A stretch of 64,000 nt of DNA from Brenneria bubanii (GTDB lineage Bacteria > Pseudomonadota > Gammaproteobacteria > Enterobacterales > Enterobacteriaceae): NCBI RefSeq assembly GCF_022378355.1, contig NZ_JAKMAJ010000012.1, positions 87,660 through 151,659 of the forward strand. Direction: 5' to 3'. Both the position numbers and the translations under genes were made by a program. The stretch's first letter is position 1. Each line of letters starts with the position of its first letter. The notes below the pieces were generated by a model. It saw only the letters and a program-made list of their open reading frames with translations, made no database searches and was not told where the DNA came from. Positions 25,629 through 36,921 of the stretch are shown piece after piece.

Positions 25629-26699
25629 TTATTTTTTATGGGAATGATTATTTACTAAAAAATCTTTCAGCTTATCTTTATAAAACCTGGCTGACATCAT
25701 GGTGCCGTGTCCGCTGGTTTCTTTACTACCCGGAATCAAAAAAACATCAGCCTGCTTTATTTTTTTCAACTCATTATCCAGTATTCCTGTTTCAATAGGA
25801 TTACGTTCATCATCCTCAGAATTAATAATTAATACTGGCGCCTTTATTTTCCCCAACGCAGGCTCGGCATTATAATTTGCGGAGGATCCCCAAATATAAA
25901 TAAAGTCATTCGCATCGCTGGTTAACGGAGCGGCCAGACGTTCATCCACCAGTTTGTCGGCCTGAGCGCGGGTCGGCGCTTTACTCTGATAAGCCAGCGT
26001 TCCGCCAGTGGTGGCGATGCTGAACATAATACCGGCCGTCTTCAACGCCTGCGGTTGCTGAGTATAGTTGCCGTTATTCCATGCCGGATCATTCTTGATG
26101 GATTCAATCAGCATTCGCCTCATCATCCAGTTTCGACCGGATAATTCGTTCGGCAATGATGCCATCGGCACCAACGCATCCATCATATCAGGGTATTTTT
26201 CACCCCAAAGCCAGGTTTGCATACCGCCCATGGAATAACCCATAACCAGGCGCAAATGTTTAATTCCCATTCCCTCTTTTAACAAACGATATTGCGCATC
26301 CACCATATCGTTATAGTCATATTGAGGAAACTTCATCCGTAATCCATCAGAAGGCTTGGATGATTTTCCGGATCCAATACTTTCCGGCATAATAATAAAA
26401 TATTTACTACTATCCAATGCCTGACCCGGACCAAACAATTCACCGCCGAAACCACTCGCTAATAATGCTTTAATCGGCTGGTTAGTCCCATGTAGTAATA
26501 AAACAGCCGGCTTATTTCGATCACCGATGGTGTAATAATGAATCCGAAGGTCTTTCAGCTTCTCACCACTATTAAAGGTAAATTCGGGAACAATCCAGTC
26601 GGCTTCCTGAGGAGACGGAAAATTGGCTTGTGCGTGCGTCAATGGCGACAGCATTAACAGAAATGCACCCACTAACCCTGATACTATGCGGTTATCCAT
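25629..26699 (-). CDS. Exported alpha/beta hydrolase, homoserine-acetyltransferase-like
   Basis: A 356-residue alpha/beta hydrolase. The signal peptide MDNRIVSGLVGAFLLMLSPL, followed by THAQA, predicts export. The fold shows LLLHGTNQP (oxyanion region), the nucleophile elbow GYSMGGMQTW, Asp in INSEDDERNP and His in TSGHGTMM. The order resembles MetX-type acyltransferases and the hydrolases annotated from them, but the periplasmic location makes methionine biosynthesis unlikely. I use ATG 26699 (AAAGAG site 7 bases upstream) because the longer frame would need a TTG start. It is monocistronic and unusually AT-rich for the window, so it may have been acquired. Confidence 0.84.
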   Translation of the reverse strand: MDNRIVSGLVGAFLLMLSPLTHAQANFPSPQEADWIVPEFTFNSGEKLKDLRIHYYTIGDRNKPAVLLLHGTNQPIKALLASGFGGELFGPGQALDSSKYFIIMPESIGSGKSSKPSDGLRMKFPQYDYNDMVDAQYRLLKEGMGIKHLRLVMGYSMGGMQTWLWGEKYPDMMDALVPMASLPNELSGRNWMMRRMLIESIKNDPAWNNGNYTQQPQALKTAGIMFSIATTGGTLAYQSKAPTRAQADKLVDERLAAPLTSDANDFIYIWGSSANYNAEPALGKIKAPVLIINSEDDERNPIETGILDNELKKIKQADVFLIPGSKETSGHGTMMSARFYKDKLKDFLVNNHSHKK

Positions 26700-27104
26700 A
26701 AAACAACTCTTTGGCAATCATGGAATATGAGAACACTGATGTTAATGTTTATTAGGAAAAATCCCAATAAGCTAAGCATGCTAATAATGAAAAAAGTATT
26801 ATTACCCAGTATTTTTATTTATGGCAAAATATTATACAGACAGTTTTTAATATGATGATATCTATGACATTCCTTTCTCCCGTTTTTCCCGGGCAACGGT
26901 AGCCGACCCGCGCTATTTTCATGTAACGTCCCCACGCGCAACCGCTTTCGCCTCGGGCGAATCCCCCCCAACACCGCTGACCGTCCGGTCGGTCACCCCG
27001 CGCCGACAATAGCAATCGGTCATTGCATCAAATCCGGATTCAGTGGTATTACAATCGCCAGCATCCATTTGACCCCCAGTATCGTCACAACAAGAGCCAA
27101 CGCC
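26700..27104. other. 405-bp AT-rich intergenic region
   Basis: Divergent promoter region for the exported hydrolase and the acetyltransferase gene. 26740-26860 is very AT-rich with many TATAAT-like words, too many to choose a promoter. Open frames here lack ribosome sites. Nothing else is recognised. Confidence 0.5.
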
Positions 27105-27608
27105 ATGACAACCACCATCCCCGCCAACTATCAAATTCGTCCGATCACGGCACAGGACAACGCGGCCATCGCCGGTGTTATTCGCCGCGTTTCCGCCGAA
27201 TTCAATTTGACGGCCGATAAAGGCTACACCGTATCCGACCCTAATCTGGACAGTCTGTTTGAACTGTACAATCAGCCGAAGAACGCCTATTGGGTACTGG
27301 AATATGAAGGAGAAATCGTTGGCGGCGGCGGCATCGCACCGCTGGTCGGCGGGGATAAGGATGTATGCGAACTGCAAAAAATGTATTTCTTGCCGGTTCT
27401 GCGCGGCAAGGGCTTAGCCAAACGGCTCGCCTTACAGGCGCTGGATTTCGCCCGTCGGCATGGTTTCCGTCGCTGTTATCTGGAAACGACAGGCCATTTA
27501 ACCAGCGCCATTCAGTTGTACCAGTCGTTGGGGTTTGAACCTATTCCCCATACCATGGGCAATACCCGGCACACCGACTGTGAAGTCACCATGCTGAAAA
27601 CGCTGTAG
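27105..27608 (+). CDS. yjgM: GNAT family N-acetyltransferase, YjgM-like
   Basis: A 167-residue GNAT enzyme. Acetyl-CoA-binding motif A is visible as [20 protein letters not shown] (R-G-x-G-x-A form), with motif B in [28 protein letters not shown] is the beta-4 part. The length and sequence fit what I recall of E. coli YjgM, which sits beside rraB and argI; here rraB lies 2 kb downstream. I chose ATG 27105 over an upstream TTG in the same frame. The acetylated substrate is unknown. Confidence 0.82.
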   Translation: MTTTIPANYQIRPITAQDNAAIAGVIRRVSAEFNLTADKGYTVSDPNLDSLFELYNQPKNAYWVLEYEGEIVGGGGIAPLVGGDKDVCELQKMYFLPVLRGKGLAKRLALQALDFARRHGFRRCYLETTGHLTSAIQLYQSLGFEPIPHTMGNTRHTDCEVTMLKTL

Positions 27609-27654
27609 CCACCCCGTTGATGTTAATCCCTTTTTTCGCCGCTATGAGCCGTTA

Positions 27655-28194
27655 TCAGGATCGCTGCGGGATGAGAAGCGGATCGACGGAAATTTCCCGC
27701 TTCAGGGTGCGCAACGTAAAGGTGGAACGGGTATGGCGAATGCCGCTGGTGCGATACAGCGTTTGGCGTAGAAAACGCTCGTAGTGCGCGGCATCGGTTA
27801 CGGCGATTTTAACCAGATAGTCATAATCCCCGGTGACCAGATGAGCTTCCAGCACCTCCGGCATATCCGATAGCGCCTGGCCGAATTGCTCAAGGATGCG
27901 ATCGTCATGGTGGTCGAGCGTAATTTCAATGAAAAAAACCTCGGTCACGCCAATACTTTTGGCATTGATTACCGCAACATAGTTTTCAATCGCTCCGCTG
28001 GCTTCCAGGCGTTTTAACCGGCTCCAGCAAGGCGAAGTCGATAGTCCCACTTCTTCCGCCAGTTCCGCGATGGTCAGACGCCCGTTCTGGCGTAATGCCG
28101 ATAAAATTCGGCGATCCGCCATATCCAGCGCGCGCTGCGCGCCGCCGGTTTTATAAAACGCCGAATCAGAATGCTTATTCTTTGAAGTCATCAT
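27655..28194 (-). CDS. Lrp/AsnC family transcriptional regulator
   Basis: A 179-residue regulator with an N-terminal winged helix-turn-helix (LDMADRRILSALRQNGRLTI, then LAEEVGLSTSPCWSRLKRLE) and a C-terminal RAM/AsnC ligand domain (VTEVFFIEITL, HLVTGDYDYLVKIAV, IRHTRSTFTLRTLK). STSPCW is the recognition-helix form of this family. A GAGGAA site precedes the ATG. It is divergent from an EamA-type exporter across 271 bp, the usual layout in which such a regulator controls its exporter in response to an amino acid. The effector is unknown. Confidence 0.92.
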   Translation of the reverse strand: MMTSKNKHSDSAFYKTGGAQRALDMADRRILSALRQNGRLTIAELAEEVGLSTSPCWSRLKRLEASGAIENYVAVINAKSIGVTEVFFIEITLDHHDDRILEQFGQALSDMPEVLEAHLVTGDYDYLVKIAVTDAAHYERFLRQTLYRTSGIRHTRSTFTLRTLKREISVDPLLIPQRS

Positions 28195-28465
28195 TTCCTC
28201 AAAAATTATCCCTCAAGTGAGAAATTATACAGGATAAATAAGAAAAATATTGCCTTCCGCGCAGATTACAATGGCTACAGAGAGGAATTTACCTTCGTTG
28301 CAGGCCAGCTCTTGAACCGACGGATTCGTTTTCACAGCCAGCGATGCCGCGACTTACAGAATGTAACAGGTATAGCCGTCCTCTATACGGCCGGCGCGTC
28401 AACGATGCGCCGCGCCTCAGCCAGCACTTATTTCTATCCAATCACGTCAGGATGAAAGGGTATAT

Positions 28466-29452
28466 ATGCCGGGGGCTAATACAATGCATCGCACATCACT
28501 ATTGGTAAAAGGGCTTTTTCTACTCGCTCCGCTGCTTTTTGCCAGCAACATGGTTGCCGCTCGCTGGATTAATGCGGATTTTCCCCCTATCTCGCTGGCC
28601 TTTGGCCGCTGGCTGATTGCCGCGCTGGTGCTTTTCCCCTTTGTGTTACCTTCACTGCGTCAGTCCGTACCGGTTATCAAACGCCGCGTTGGCGATCTGG
28701 TATTGCTGGCTATCCTCGGCGGCGCATTAAGCGTCGCGCCGCAGTACGCCGCCGCACACCATACCAATGCAGGGCATATCGCGCTGATATTCGCCCTGTC
28801 GCCGGTACTGGTTTCGCTCATTGAGCGGCTGATATGGAAAACAGCGCTTTCGCCCACGGTTATCGCCGGTGCGGGAATCGCCTTTGCCGGGATTGGCGTT
28901 GCCGTTTTTGAAGGAAGTTTGGCGCATCTGACTCAGCTTGAGCTTAACCGCGGCGATATGATCGCTTTTGTCGCCGCGCTTTCCTGGGCTGGCTACACCG
29001 CGCTGCTGCGCCGCAGGCCGATCGACGTTCCGCCGCTGGTACTGCTGTGGATTGTCGCCAGCGGCGGCGCGTTGGCGCTGCTGCCGTTTGCTCCCGTCGA
29101 ATGGTGGCTGGCCGGCGCCATGCCCGGCCTTTCAGCGCGAGTTATCGGCGGCATGCTCTTCGTGGCGCTGGTCGCCGGTATCGCCGCTTACTTGGTTTAC
29201 TCTCGTATCGTGGCGATCTATGGCGCCGCCCGCGCCAGTACCTCCATGTATCTGGTACCGGTTTTCGCCTTTTTACTCGGGGCTCTGCTGCTGGGCGAAC
29301 GGCTTCAGTTCTATCATGTCATTTCCACCCTGATGGTGTTTGCCGGCGTGGCGCTGGCCACCATCAAACTGCCGGCGAAAAACAAAACGCCGGCCTATAT
29401 GAACGTTTCCGCCATGGCGTCGCCTCGCGACAGAATCGGCAGAGTGGAATAA
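28466..29452 (+). CDS. EamA/DMT family exporter
   Basis: A 328-residue inner-membrane protein with ten hydrophobic helices in two EamA repeats (about 15-145 and 160-300). Seen are FASNMVAARWINADFPPISL, the repeat-2 start GDMIAFVAALSWAGYTALLR and the end FLLGALLLGERLQFYHVIST. The GAAAGGG site supports ATG 28466, though a second ATG lies 18 bases on. The gene is divergent from an Lrp-type regulator, so it is probably an amino-acid or metabolite exporter under its control. The substrate cannot be assigned. Confidence 0.9.
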   Translation: MPGANTMHRTSLLVKGLFLLAPLLFASNMVAARWINADFPPISLAFGRWLIAALVLFPFVLPSLRQSVPVIKRRVGDLVLLAILGGALSVAPQYAAAHHTNAGHIALIFALSPVLVSLIERLIWKTALSPTVIAGAGIAFAGIGVAVFEGSLAHLTQLELNRGDMIAFVAALSWAGYTALLRRRPIDVPPLVLLWIVASGGALALLPFAPVEWWLAGAMPGLSARVIGGMLFVALVAGIAAYLVYSRIVAIYGAARASTSMYLVPVFAFLLGALLLGERLQFYHVISTLMVFAGVALATIKLPAKNKTPAYMNVSAMASPRDRIGRVE

Positions 29453-29517
29453 AAAGGCGGGAAAATACGGCGATGCGGCTGCCGCGGCAATCGCGGGCAT
29501 GATGCCGGTCAGCTCAA

Positions 29518-29541
29518 CCGTGGGGACAGTTTTCCCCACGG
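29518..29541. terminator. Hairpin between convergent EamA gene and rraB
   Basis: The 8-bp arms CCGTGGGG and CCCCACGG enclose ACAGTTTT. It sits between two convergent stops, but neither side has a long T-run, so its role as a terminator is moderate. Confidence 0.42.
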
Positions 29542-29564
29542 CGCTAACGGAGTGATGTTAAGGA

Positions 29565-29990
29565 TTAATGACGTTTGCCATCATCATCTTCGTCATAGAA
29601 GTCTTCGTCATCCCCTTCGCCGTCCTCTTCGCCATTAGGATCTTCAAAGTAGGTGCCCCAGCCGTCGTAGTTCACGCCGTACTGTTCCGCCAGCGTCAGA
29701 AGTTGCGCCACCTGGGCGTCGATCGTTTCCGCATTCAACGACACTTCGCTGATAGCGTCGCAGCACATCAACAAAACGCCGTCCTCGACTTCAAGCTCTT
29801 CCGCGTCCGTGACTTCATAACCCAGTTTGAACGCCTCGACGGCGACTTTTTCCAGCACTTCAAACTTCTCGGCTGAGAAATGGTGTTCAATGGTGTAAAG
29901 CGCATCCGGATCGCTGCCGTCATCCAGCAGTTCTTCGATGATCAGCCGTGTTTCTTCACGTTGTTCTTCCAGCAATTCACGGTTTGCCAT
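29565..29990 (-). CDS. rraB: Regulator of RNase E activity B
   Basis: A 141-residue acidic protein that binds the C-terminal half of RNase E and lowers its activity. The start follows E. coli RraB ([40 protein letters not shown]), then [19 protein letters not shown] and [17 protein letters not shown], ending in a long Asp/Glu tail. E. coli RraB has 138 residues. It is divergent from argI, as in E. coli. Identification is secure. Confidence 0.97.
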   Translation of the reverse strand: MANRELLEEQREETRLIIEELLDDGSDPDALYTIEHHFSAEKFEVLEKVAVEAFKLGYEVTDAEELEVEDGVLLMCCDAISEVSLNAETIDAQVAQLLTLAEQYGVNYDGWGTYFEDPNGEEDGEGDDEDFYDEDDDGKRH

Positions 29991-30081
29991 TCCTCAATCC
30001 TCATTAACCGACGTTATATTGCGCTATTCTCCCACAGCCCTGCGGCCGTCTCCACCACAAAGTTTGCATCCGGCACTTGAA

Positions 30082-30120
30082 TTTGAATAATTACACATAT
30101 AAAGTGAATTTTAATTCAGT
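30082..30120 (+). promoter_or_regulatory. Two ArgR boxes and promoter of argI
   Basis: An exact consensus ARG box core TGAATTTTAATTCA lies at 30105-30118, and a second 18-bp box with TGAATAATTACACA lies at 30082-30099, separated by 3 bp as expected for an ArgR hexamer. A TTGAAT at 30077 and TATAAA at 30098 are plausible -35 and -10 elements overlapped by the boxes, so arginine repression by promoter occlusion is expected. Confidence 0.82.
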
Positions 30121-30152
30121 CATCAGCATTGAGCAGTATGGAGATACGCGTC

Positions 30153-31160
30153 ATGCAGTCATTTTATAAGCGTCATTTTTTAAGATTAATGGATTTTACG
30201 CCGGCAGAAATCGCCAACCTTTTGGCGCTGGCGACAAAACTGAAAGCCGATAAAAAAAGCGGCAAAGAGACACGCCACCTGCAGGGCAAAAACATCGCAC
30301 TCATCTTCGAAAAAGATTCAACCCGCACCCGTTGCTCTTTCGAAGTTGCTGCATACGACCAGGGCGCGCAGGTGACCTATCTGGCGCCCAGCGGCAGTCA
30401 AATCGGCCATAAGGAATCCATCAAGGATACGGCGCGCGTTCTGGGAAAAATGTACGACGGCATTCAGTATCGCGGCTACGGCCAGCAGATCGTTGAAACG
30501 CTGGCGCAATATGCCGGCGTCCCGGTTTGGAACGGTCTGACGGACGAATTTCATCCGACGCAGCTGCTGGCGGATCTGTTGACGATGCAGGAACATTTAT
30601 CGGCCAAACCGCTGGCAGGTATGAAGATGGCCTACGTGGGCGACGCCCGAAACAATATGGGCAATACCATGTTGGAAGCCGCCGCCCTGACCGGACTGGA
30701 TTTGCGTCTGGTGGCGCCCAAAGCCTGCTGGCCGGAAGCGGGATTAGTCGCCGAATGCCAGGCCGCGGCCAAACAGACCGGCGGCAAAATCACCCTGACG
30801 GAGGATATTGCCGAGGGCGTAGCCAGCGTCGACTACATTTATACCGACGTTTGGGTCTCCATGGGCGAACCGAAAGAAGCCTGGCAGGAGCGAATTACCC
30901 TTTTGAAGCCTTATCAGGTCAACATGTCGATGATTACCGCTACCGGTAATCCACAGGTGAAATTCCTTCACTGTCTGCCGGCGTTTCATGACGACCAGAC
31001 CACGCTGGGCAAACAAATGGCTGAACAGTATGGGCTGCACGGCGGGATGGAAGTGACGGATGAGGTATTCGAATCGGCGCACAGTATTGTTTTTGATCAG
31101 GCGGAAAATCGGATGCACACCATTAAAGCCGTGATGGTGGCGACGCTCAGCCAGGATTAA
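30153..31160 (+). CDS. argI: Ornithine carbamoyltransferase
   Basis: A 335-residue enzyme that makes citrulline from ornithine and carbamoyl phosphate in arginine synthesis. Motifs are the phosphate-binding STRTRC in [20 protein letters not shown] in [12 protein letters not shown], the SMG loop in [13 protein letters not shown] and the active-site HCLP in [15 protein letters not shown] use ATG 30153 (MQSFYKRHF) because it matches the E. coli ArgI start and has GGAG upstream; the frame is open 24 bases further. Tandem ArgR boxes precede it. I chose argI over argF because rraB, tabA and pyrBI are its neighbours. Confidence 0.96.
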   Translation: MQSFYKRHFLRLMDFTPAEIANLLALATKLKADKKSGKETRHLQGKNIALIFEKDSTRTRCSFEVAAYDQGAQVTYLAPSGSQIGHKESIKDTARVLGKMYDGIQYRGYGQQIVETLAQYAGVPVWNGLTDEFHPTQLLADLLTMQEHLSAKPLAGMKMAYVGDARNNMGNTMLEAAALTGLDLRLVAPKACWPEAGLVAECQAAAKQTGGKITLTEDIAEGVASVDYIYTDVWVSMGEPKEAWQERITLLKPYQVNMSMITATGNPQVKFLHCLPAFHDDQTTLGKQMAEQYGLHGGMEVTDEVFESAHSIVFDQAENRMHTIKAVMVATLSQD

Positions 31161-31245
31161 TCAACCAGGCGGCGCCGCAAAATGCGCGGCCGATGGCCCT
31201 ACGCCGACATCCCCGCATACTGCCGCGGGGATGCCGAAAACCGCG

Positions 31246-31749
<504 letters not shown>

Positions 31750-31874
31750 TTACCTTATACACTTCAATCCGGGGACTCGCCAGCCCGTTATTTTGCACAA
31801 GGTAACCGGCGTTTTCTGTCGTGAGCACCCCGCCCCGCAATCGATTGCTCTGCGTAAAAAATCACGTTTTCCGC

Positions 31875-31902
31875 TTGAATTAGCGTCATCGGCGCGTATA
31901 AT
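31875..31902 (+). promoter_or_regulatory. pyrBI promoter
   Basis: TTGAAT (31875-31880) and TATAAT (31897-31902) are spaced by 16 bases. This is 26 bases before the leader ORF, so transcription should start near 31909, in TTTCCGAC. Confidence 0.75.
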
Positions 31903-31927
31903 TTCCGACAATTTGCCGGGAGGGTCC

Positions 31928-32149
31928 ATGCGCTGCTGCACAAAAAAAACCGCCGTTCATGCTGGTTATCAACCACAACTGCCATCCGGCAGCCAGCAGG
32001 CGTTTTCCTTTCCGTTGCTTGACCGATCGTTGATAAAAAAGCCCCTCGCCGAGGGGCTTTTTTTTTGTGACCCGCCATCACTGGCGGTCACCCTTCGGGC
32101 CGTCGCGATGCGACGTCAAAAACTTTTCCAGGACGTTTTTTGCCCGTAA
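31928..32149 (+). CDS. pyrL: pyrBI operon leader peptide
   Basis: A 73-codon leader starting at ATG 31928 after a GGGAGGG ribosome site. It runs through a pyrimidine-rich segment (GCGTTTTCCTTTCCGTTGC) and the whole attenuator hairpin, and ends 52 bases before pyrB. In pyrBI attenuation, low UTP makes RNA polymerase pause in the U-rich part, so the translating ribosome catches up and prevents the terminator from forming. The E. coli PyrL has 44 residues; the longer tail here (73) ends well past the terminator. The peptide sequence is not conserved, as expected. Confidence 0.75.
   Translation: MRCCTKKTAVHAGYQPQLPSGSQQAFSFPLLDRSLIKKPLAEGLFFCDPPSLAVTLRAVAMRRQKLFQDVFCP
32035..32066 (+). terminator. 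pyrBI attenuator
   Basis: GCCCCTC pairs with GAGGGGC around GCC, preceded by six A and followed by nine T. It lies inside the leader ORF, upstream of pyrB, the position required for UTP-sensitive attenuation. Confidence 0.95.
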
Positions 32150-32201
32150 TTGGTAGCGAATTTCTGTTTATCAGGCCTAACCGTTGGGAGAAAATATAAA
32201 A

Positions 32202-33619
<1,418 letters not shown>

Positions 33620-33864
33620 TGCCCGCCTTCAACGGCGAAAGAATGCGCCGGCGCATTTCTGCGGCGCGTTCCGCTCACGGCCATTGCCTCATCCGGCGCT
33701 TTTTTGAATAATGGAACATTCGCGTTCTTGATAAACAAAACCTATGCCCAATAGATTTCAAGGCGCAGGAAGGCGGCAATCGAACGAGTCCCGGGGAGGG
33801 CCGAGTAACGAGGGCAGCCAACAAGCCTGCAGTTTGAAAGATGAAAGGTATACGAGGAGATACT

Positions 33865-34251
33865 ATGTCACGCACCATCAGCACCGAACACGCCCCTTCC
33901 GCTATCGGCCCTTACGTTCAGGGCGTCGATCTTGGCAGCATGATCATCACTTCCGGCCAGATTCCCGTCGATCCGAAAACCGGCCAGGTTGCTGATGACG
34001 TTGCGGCGCAGGCGCGTCAATCGCTGGATAATGTTCAGGCGATTGTCGAAGCCGCCGGCCTGAAAGTTTCAGACATCGTTAAAACGACGGTCTTCGTTAA
34101 GGATCTGAACGATTTCGCCACCGTTAACGCCGCCTATGAAGCCTTTTTTACCGAACATAAAGCGCCGTTCCCGGCCCGCTCCTGCGTCGAAGTCGCTCGC
34201 CTGCCGAAAGATGTAAAAATCGAAATCGAAGCGATGGCGATACGTCGCTAA
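33865..34251 (+). CDS. ridA: Reactive intermediate/imine deaminase RidA
   Basis: A 128-residue protein, identical in length to E. coli RidA (YjgF), that hydrolyses 2-aminoacrylate and related enamine/imine products of PLP enzymes and protects IlvE and other targets. The family pattern is AIGPYVQGVDLGSMIITSGQ, then TVFVKDLNDFATVN and PFPARSCVEVARLPKDVKIE, including the substrate Arg in ARSC and the Glu near the end. GAGGAG lies 7 bases before ATG 33865. It follows pyrI, as in E. coli. Confidence 0.97.
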   Translation: MSRTISTEHAPSAIGPYVQGVDLGSMIITSGQIPVDPKTGQVADDVAAQARQSLDNVQAIVEAAGLKVSDIVKTTVFVKDLNDFATVNAAYEAFFTEHKAPFPARSCVEVARLPKDVKIEIEAMAIRR

Positions 34252-34558
34252 GCTCCATAGTTGGGCGTTGTGTAAAATGACGCACTATTCGGTGGCATTC
34301 ATTGCTGGCGGGCCGTTTTATGCCCGCCTCACAACAGGCAGGCGCACCGCTTTATTGAGAAAGATTCCCAGCGCCATTTCTTTGTGTTGTTATCCGGTTC
34401 ATTCCCCCGCCACGCCAAAATCGTGCACGCGCGCGAAGTAATGCATCAATACAGTGCAAAAAAATGACATAACCATGACATATGCGTGGTTTTTCAATAT
34501 GGCGCATTTTATGCATCATCCCAGTATCACTTTTTCAGCGTGATGCCAGAGGATGACA
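34252..34558. other. 307-bp intergenic region after ridA
   Basis: A hairpin of GGCGGGC (34307-34313) and GCCCGCC (34322-34328) follows ridA but has no T-run, so it is at most a weak terminator. The remainder contains the promoter side of the ATP-grasp operon. CATAACCATGACATATGCG near 34470 and TTTTTCAATATGG are AT-rich candidates for a promoter but give no clear -35/-10 pair. No gene is seen. Confidence 0.5.
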
Positions 34559-35992
34559 ATGATAAAAATGACGCTTCCAACACCGTCTTATTATGACGAG
34601 ATGCTTTCCGCACAAGGCGAACAACGCCAACACTACAATTCCTATTGGCAATGGCTGCAACAAACCGATCAACAGGCAATCAGGCACAAAAAGGAGCAGG
34701 CCGAGCTGTTGTTCCACCGCGTAGGGATCACCTTCAACGTCTATGGCGAAGAGGGCGGCACCGAACGTTTAATTCCTTTCGACAGCGTGCCGCGCATTAT
34801 TCCCGCCCACGAATGGCGACAGCTCGATCTTGGTATTCGCCAGCGGGTACAGGCGCTGAACGCCTTTCTGTATGATATCTATCATCAGCAGCACATTCTT
34901 AAAGCCGGTATTATTCCCAGCGAGCAGGTGCTGGCGAACGAGCAATATCAACCCTGTATGCAAGGGGTAAGTCTACACAACCACACTTACGCCCATATCA
35001 CCGGTATCGATATGGTGCGCAACAGCGACGGTAATTATTACGTTCTGGAAGATAACCTGCGTACGCCCTCCGGCGTTTCCTACATGCTGGAAAACCGCAA
35101 AATGATGATGCGGTTATACCCGGATCTCTTCGCCAGACAACACATCGCCCCCGTCGAACGTTATCCCAGTTATCTGCTGCAAACGCTGCGGGAAAGTACG
35201 CTGGTCGACGATCCGACCGTGGTGGTGATGACGCCGGGACGATTTAACAGCGCCTATTTCGAACACAGTTTCCTGGCCCAGCAGATGGGCGTCGAACTGG
35301 TGGAAAGCGCCGATATGTTCGTCAAAGAGGGCGCGCTCTATATGCGCACCACCGAAGGCCCGTGCCGGGTGGACGTCATTTATCGCCGCGTGGATGATGC
35401 ATTCCTCGATCCGCTGGCGTTCCGTTCGGACTCCATGCTGGGCGTTCCCGGTCTGCTGTCGGTATACCGCGCCGGCGGCGTGGTGTTGGCCAATGCCATC
35501 GGCACCGGCGTCGCGGATGACAAATCCATCTATCCGTACGTTCCGGAGATGATTCGCTTCTACATGTCCGAAGAACCCATTCTGGGCAATATCCCGACCT
35601 GGCAGTGCCGCGACCCCAAAGCGCTAAGCCATGTGCTCGCCAATCTGGCCAGCATGGTGGTGAAAGAAGTACACGGCGCCGGCGGATACGGCATGCTGGT
35701 CGGTCCGCGGGCGACGCGTCAGGAAATCGAGGATTTCCGGCGGCGCCTGCTGGCGAACCCACACAATTATATCGCCCAGGAAACGCTGGCGCTGTCCACC
35801 TGCCCGACCTTCGTGGAAGATGGACTGGCTCCCCGTCATATCGACTTGCGCCCGTTCGCGTTGTCGGGAGAAGAGATCCGTCTGATACCCGGCGGTTTAA
35901 CCCGCGTCGCCTTAACGGAAGGTTCATTGGTGGTCAACTCATCACAAGGCGGTGGCACCAAAGATACCTGGGTCATGGAGGAGGATGAATAA
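34559..35992 (+). CDS. Circularly permuted ATP-grasp protein (DUF404/DUF407)
   Basis: First gene of a four-gene operon; about 477 residues. The pattern RRVDDAFLDPLAFRSDSMLG, VPGLLSVYRAGGVVLANAIG and TGVADDKSIYPYVPEMIRFY, with NYYVLEDNLRTPSGVSYMLE earlier, is that of the circularly permuted ATP-grasp ligase-like family, which activates a carboxylate with ATP to form amide or peptide bonds. ATG 34559 suits the AGAGG site 7 bases upstream; ATG 34553 is also possible. The following gene overlaps by one base. The family is normally found with alpha-E, transglutaminase and Anbu proteins, exactly as here. The substrate is unknown. Confidence 0.88.
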   Translation: MIKMTLPTPSYYDEMLSAQGEQRQHYNSYWQWLQQTDQQAIRHKKEQAELLFHRVGITFNVYGEEGGTERLIPFDSVPRIIPAHEWRQLDLGIRQRVQALNAFLYDIYHQQHILKAGIIPSEQVLANEQYQPCMQGVSLHNHTYAHITGIDMVRNSDGNYYVLEDNLRTPSGVSYMLENRKMMMRLYPDLFARQHIAPVERYPSYLLQTLRESTLVDDPTVVVMTPGRFNSAYFEHSFLAQQMGVELVESADMFVKEGALYMRTTEGPCRVDVIYRRVDDAFLDPLAFRSDSMLGVPGLLSVYRAGGVVLANAIGTGVADDKSIYPYVPEMIRFYMSEEPILGNIPTWQCRDPKALSHVLANLASMVVKEVHGAGGYGMLVGPRATRQEIEDFRRRLLANPHNYIAQETLALSTCPTFVEDGLAPRHIDLRPFALSGEEIRLIPGGLTRVALTEGSLVVNSSQGGGTKDTWVMEEDE

Positions 35993-36921
35993 TGTTAAGT
36001 CGAACAGCCAGTGAACTCTATTGGATGGCCCGCTATCTGGAGCGGGCGGAAAGTCTGGTCCGCGTTCTGGATGTCACCTACAAATTGTCCATGATTCCGC
36101 GTCACAGCCAGCAGCAGCGAGATTTGGCGCTACCGCTGAACCTGACCTACACCCATGAGCTGTTCCAGGAGCGCTATGCGCGTTTCTCCATGAACAACCT
36201 GTTGAATTTCTTTGCGCTGGACAGTCAGAACCCCAGCAGTATCTACAATTGCATTGAGATGGCCTGGAATAATGCCCATGCCGTGCGCGGCAGCCTGTCT
36301 TCAGAAATCTGGGAGTGCATCAACACCACGCGCATTGATATTCGTAATCTGCGCGGTCAGGGCGTGGATAAAATCGGTATCGACGCCTTCTTCGACTGGG
36401 TCAAGGAACGCGCGCACCTATTCCGTGGCGCGATGTTCGGCACGTTACTGCGTGGCGACGCGCAAAGTTTTATCCGGCTCGGCACGCTGATCGAACGCGC
36501 CTACGCCACCGCGCAGCTGCTCGATTTGAAAAACCAGCAGTTGAATAGCGACCCGGACCCCGTACGTGAATATTATCGGCTGGATACGCTGCTGCGGGCG
36601 GTGAGCGCCCGCGAAGCCTACCATAGCATCTACCGTCAGCCGATCAGCCGCGAAACCGTGACCGAACTGCTGATATTACGCGCCGATGTACCGCGCTCGC
36701 TGCACGCCTGCGTCGACGATCTGGTTCTGCAGTTGGAGGCCATTGGCAGCAAACGGGACAAAGTGCCCCGCCGCCTCGCCCATTTGCTGCACGTAGAGCT
36801 GCGTTTCAGCACCATGGACGACATCATGGAAGAGGGGCTGGATGCCTATCTGAATCACTTTATAAGTAAAATAAACGAACTGGCTGACAGCATCCGTCAC
36901 ACCTATCTGGAGGCGCTATGA
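35992..36921 (+). CDS. Alpha-E domain protein (DUF403)
   Basis: A 309-residue, almost entirely helical protein beginning MLSRTASELYWMARYLERAE, which is the hallmark of the alpha-E family, with the later NPSSIYNCIEMAWNNAHAVR and DTLLRAVSAREAYHSIYR blocks. The function is unknown; the conserved Arg and Glu suggest a binding or scaffold role for the neighbouring ATP-grasp enzyme. A GGAGGAGG site lies in the end of the ATP-grasp gene and the start overlaps its TAA (TAATG), so the two are made together. The next gene overlaps by four bases. Confidence 0.9.
   Translation: MLSRTASELYWMARYLERAESLVRVLDVTYKLSMIPRHSQQQRDLALPLNLTYTHELFQERYARFSMNNLLNFFALDSQNPSSIYNCIEMAWNNAHAVRGSLSSEIWECINTTRIDIRNLRGQGVDKIGIDAFFDWVKERAHLFRGAMFGTLLRGDAQSFIRLGTLIERAYATAQLLDLKNQQLNSDPDPVREYYRLDTLLRAVSAREAYHSIYRQPISRETVTELLILRADVPRSLHACVDDLVLQLEAIGSKRDKVPRRLAHLLHVELRFSTMDDIMEEGLDAYLNHFISKINELADSIRHTYLEAL

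Noticed and set aside
33641-33660. Palindrome AATGCGCCGGCGCATT after pyrI as a terminator
   Set aside because: No loop of its own and no T-run; at best a weak hairpin, so not listed as a feature.
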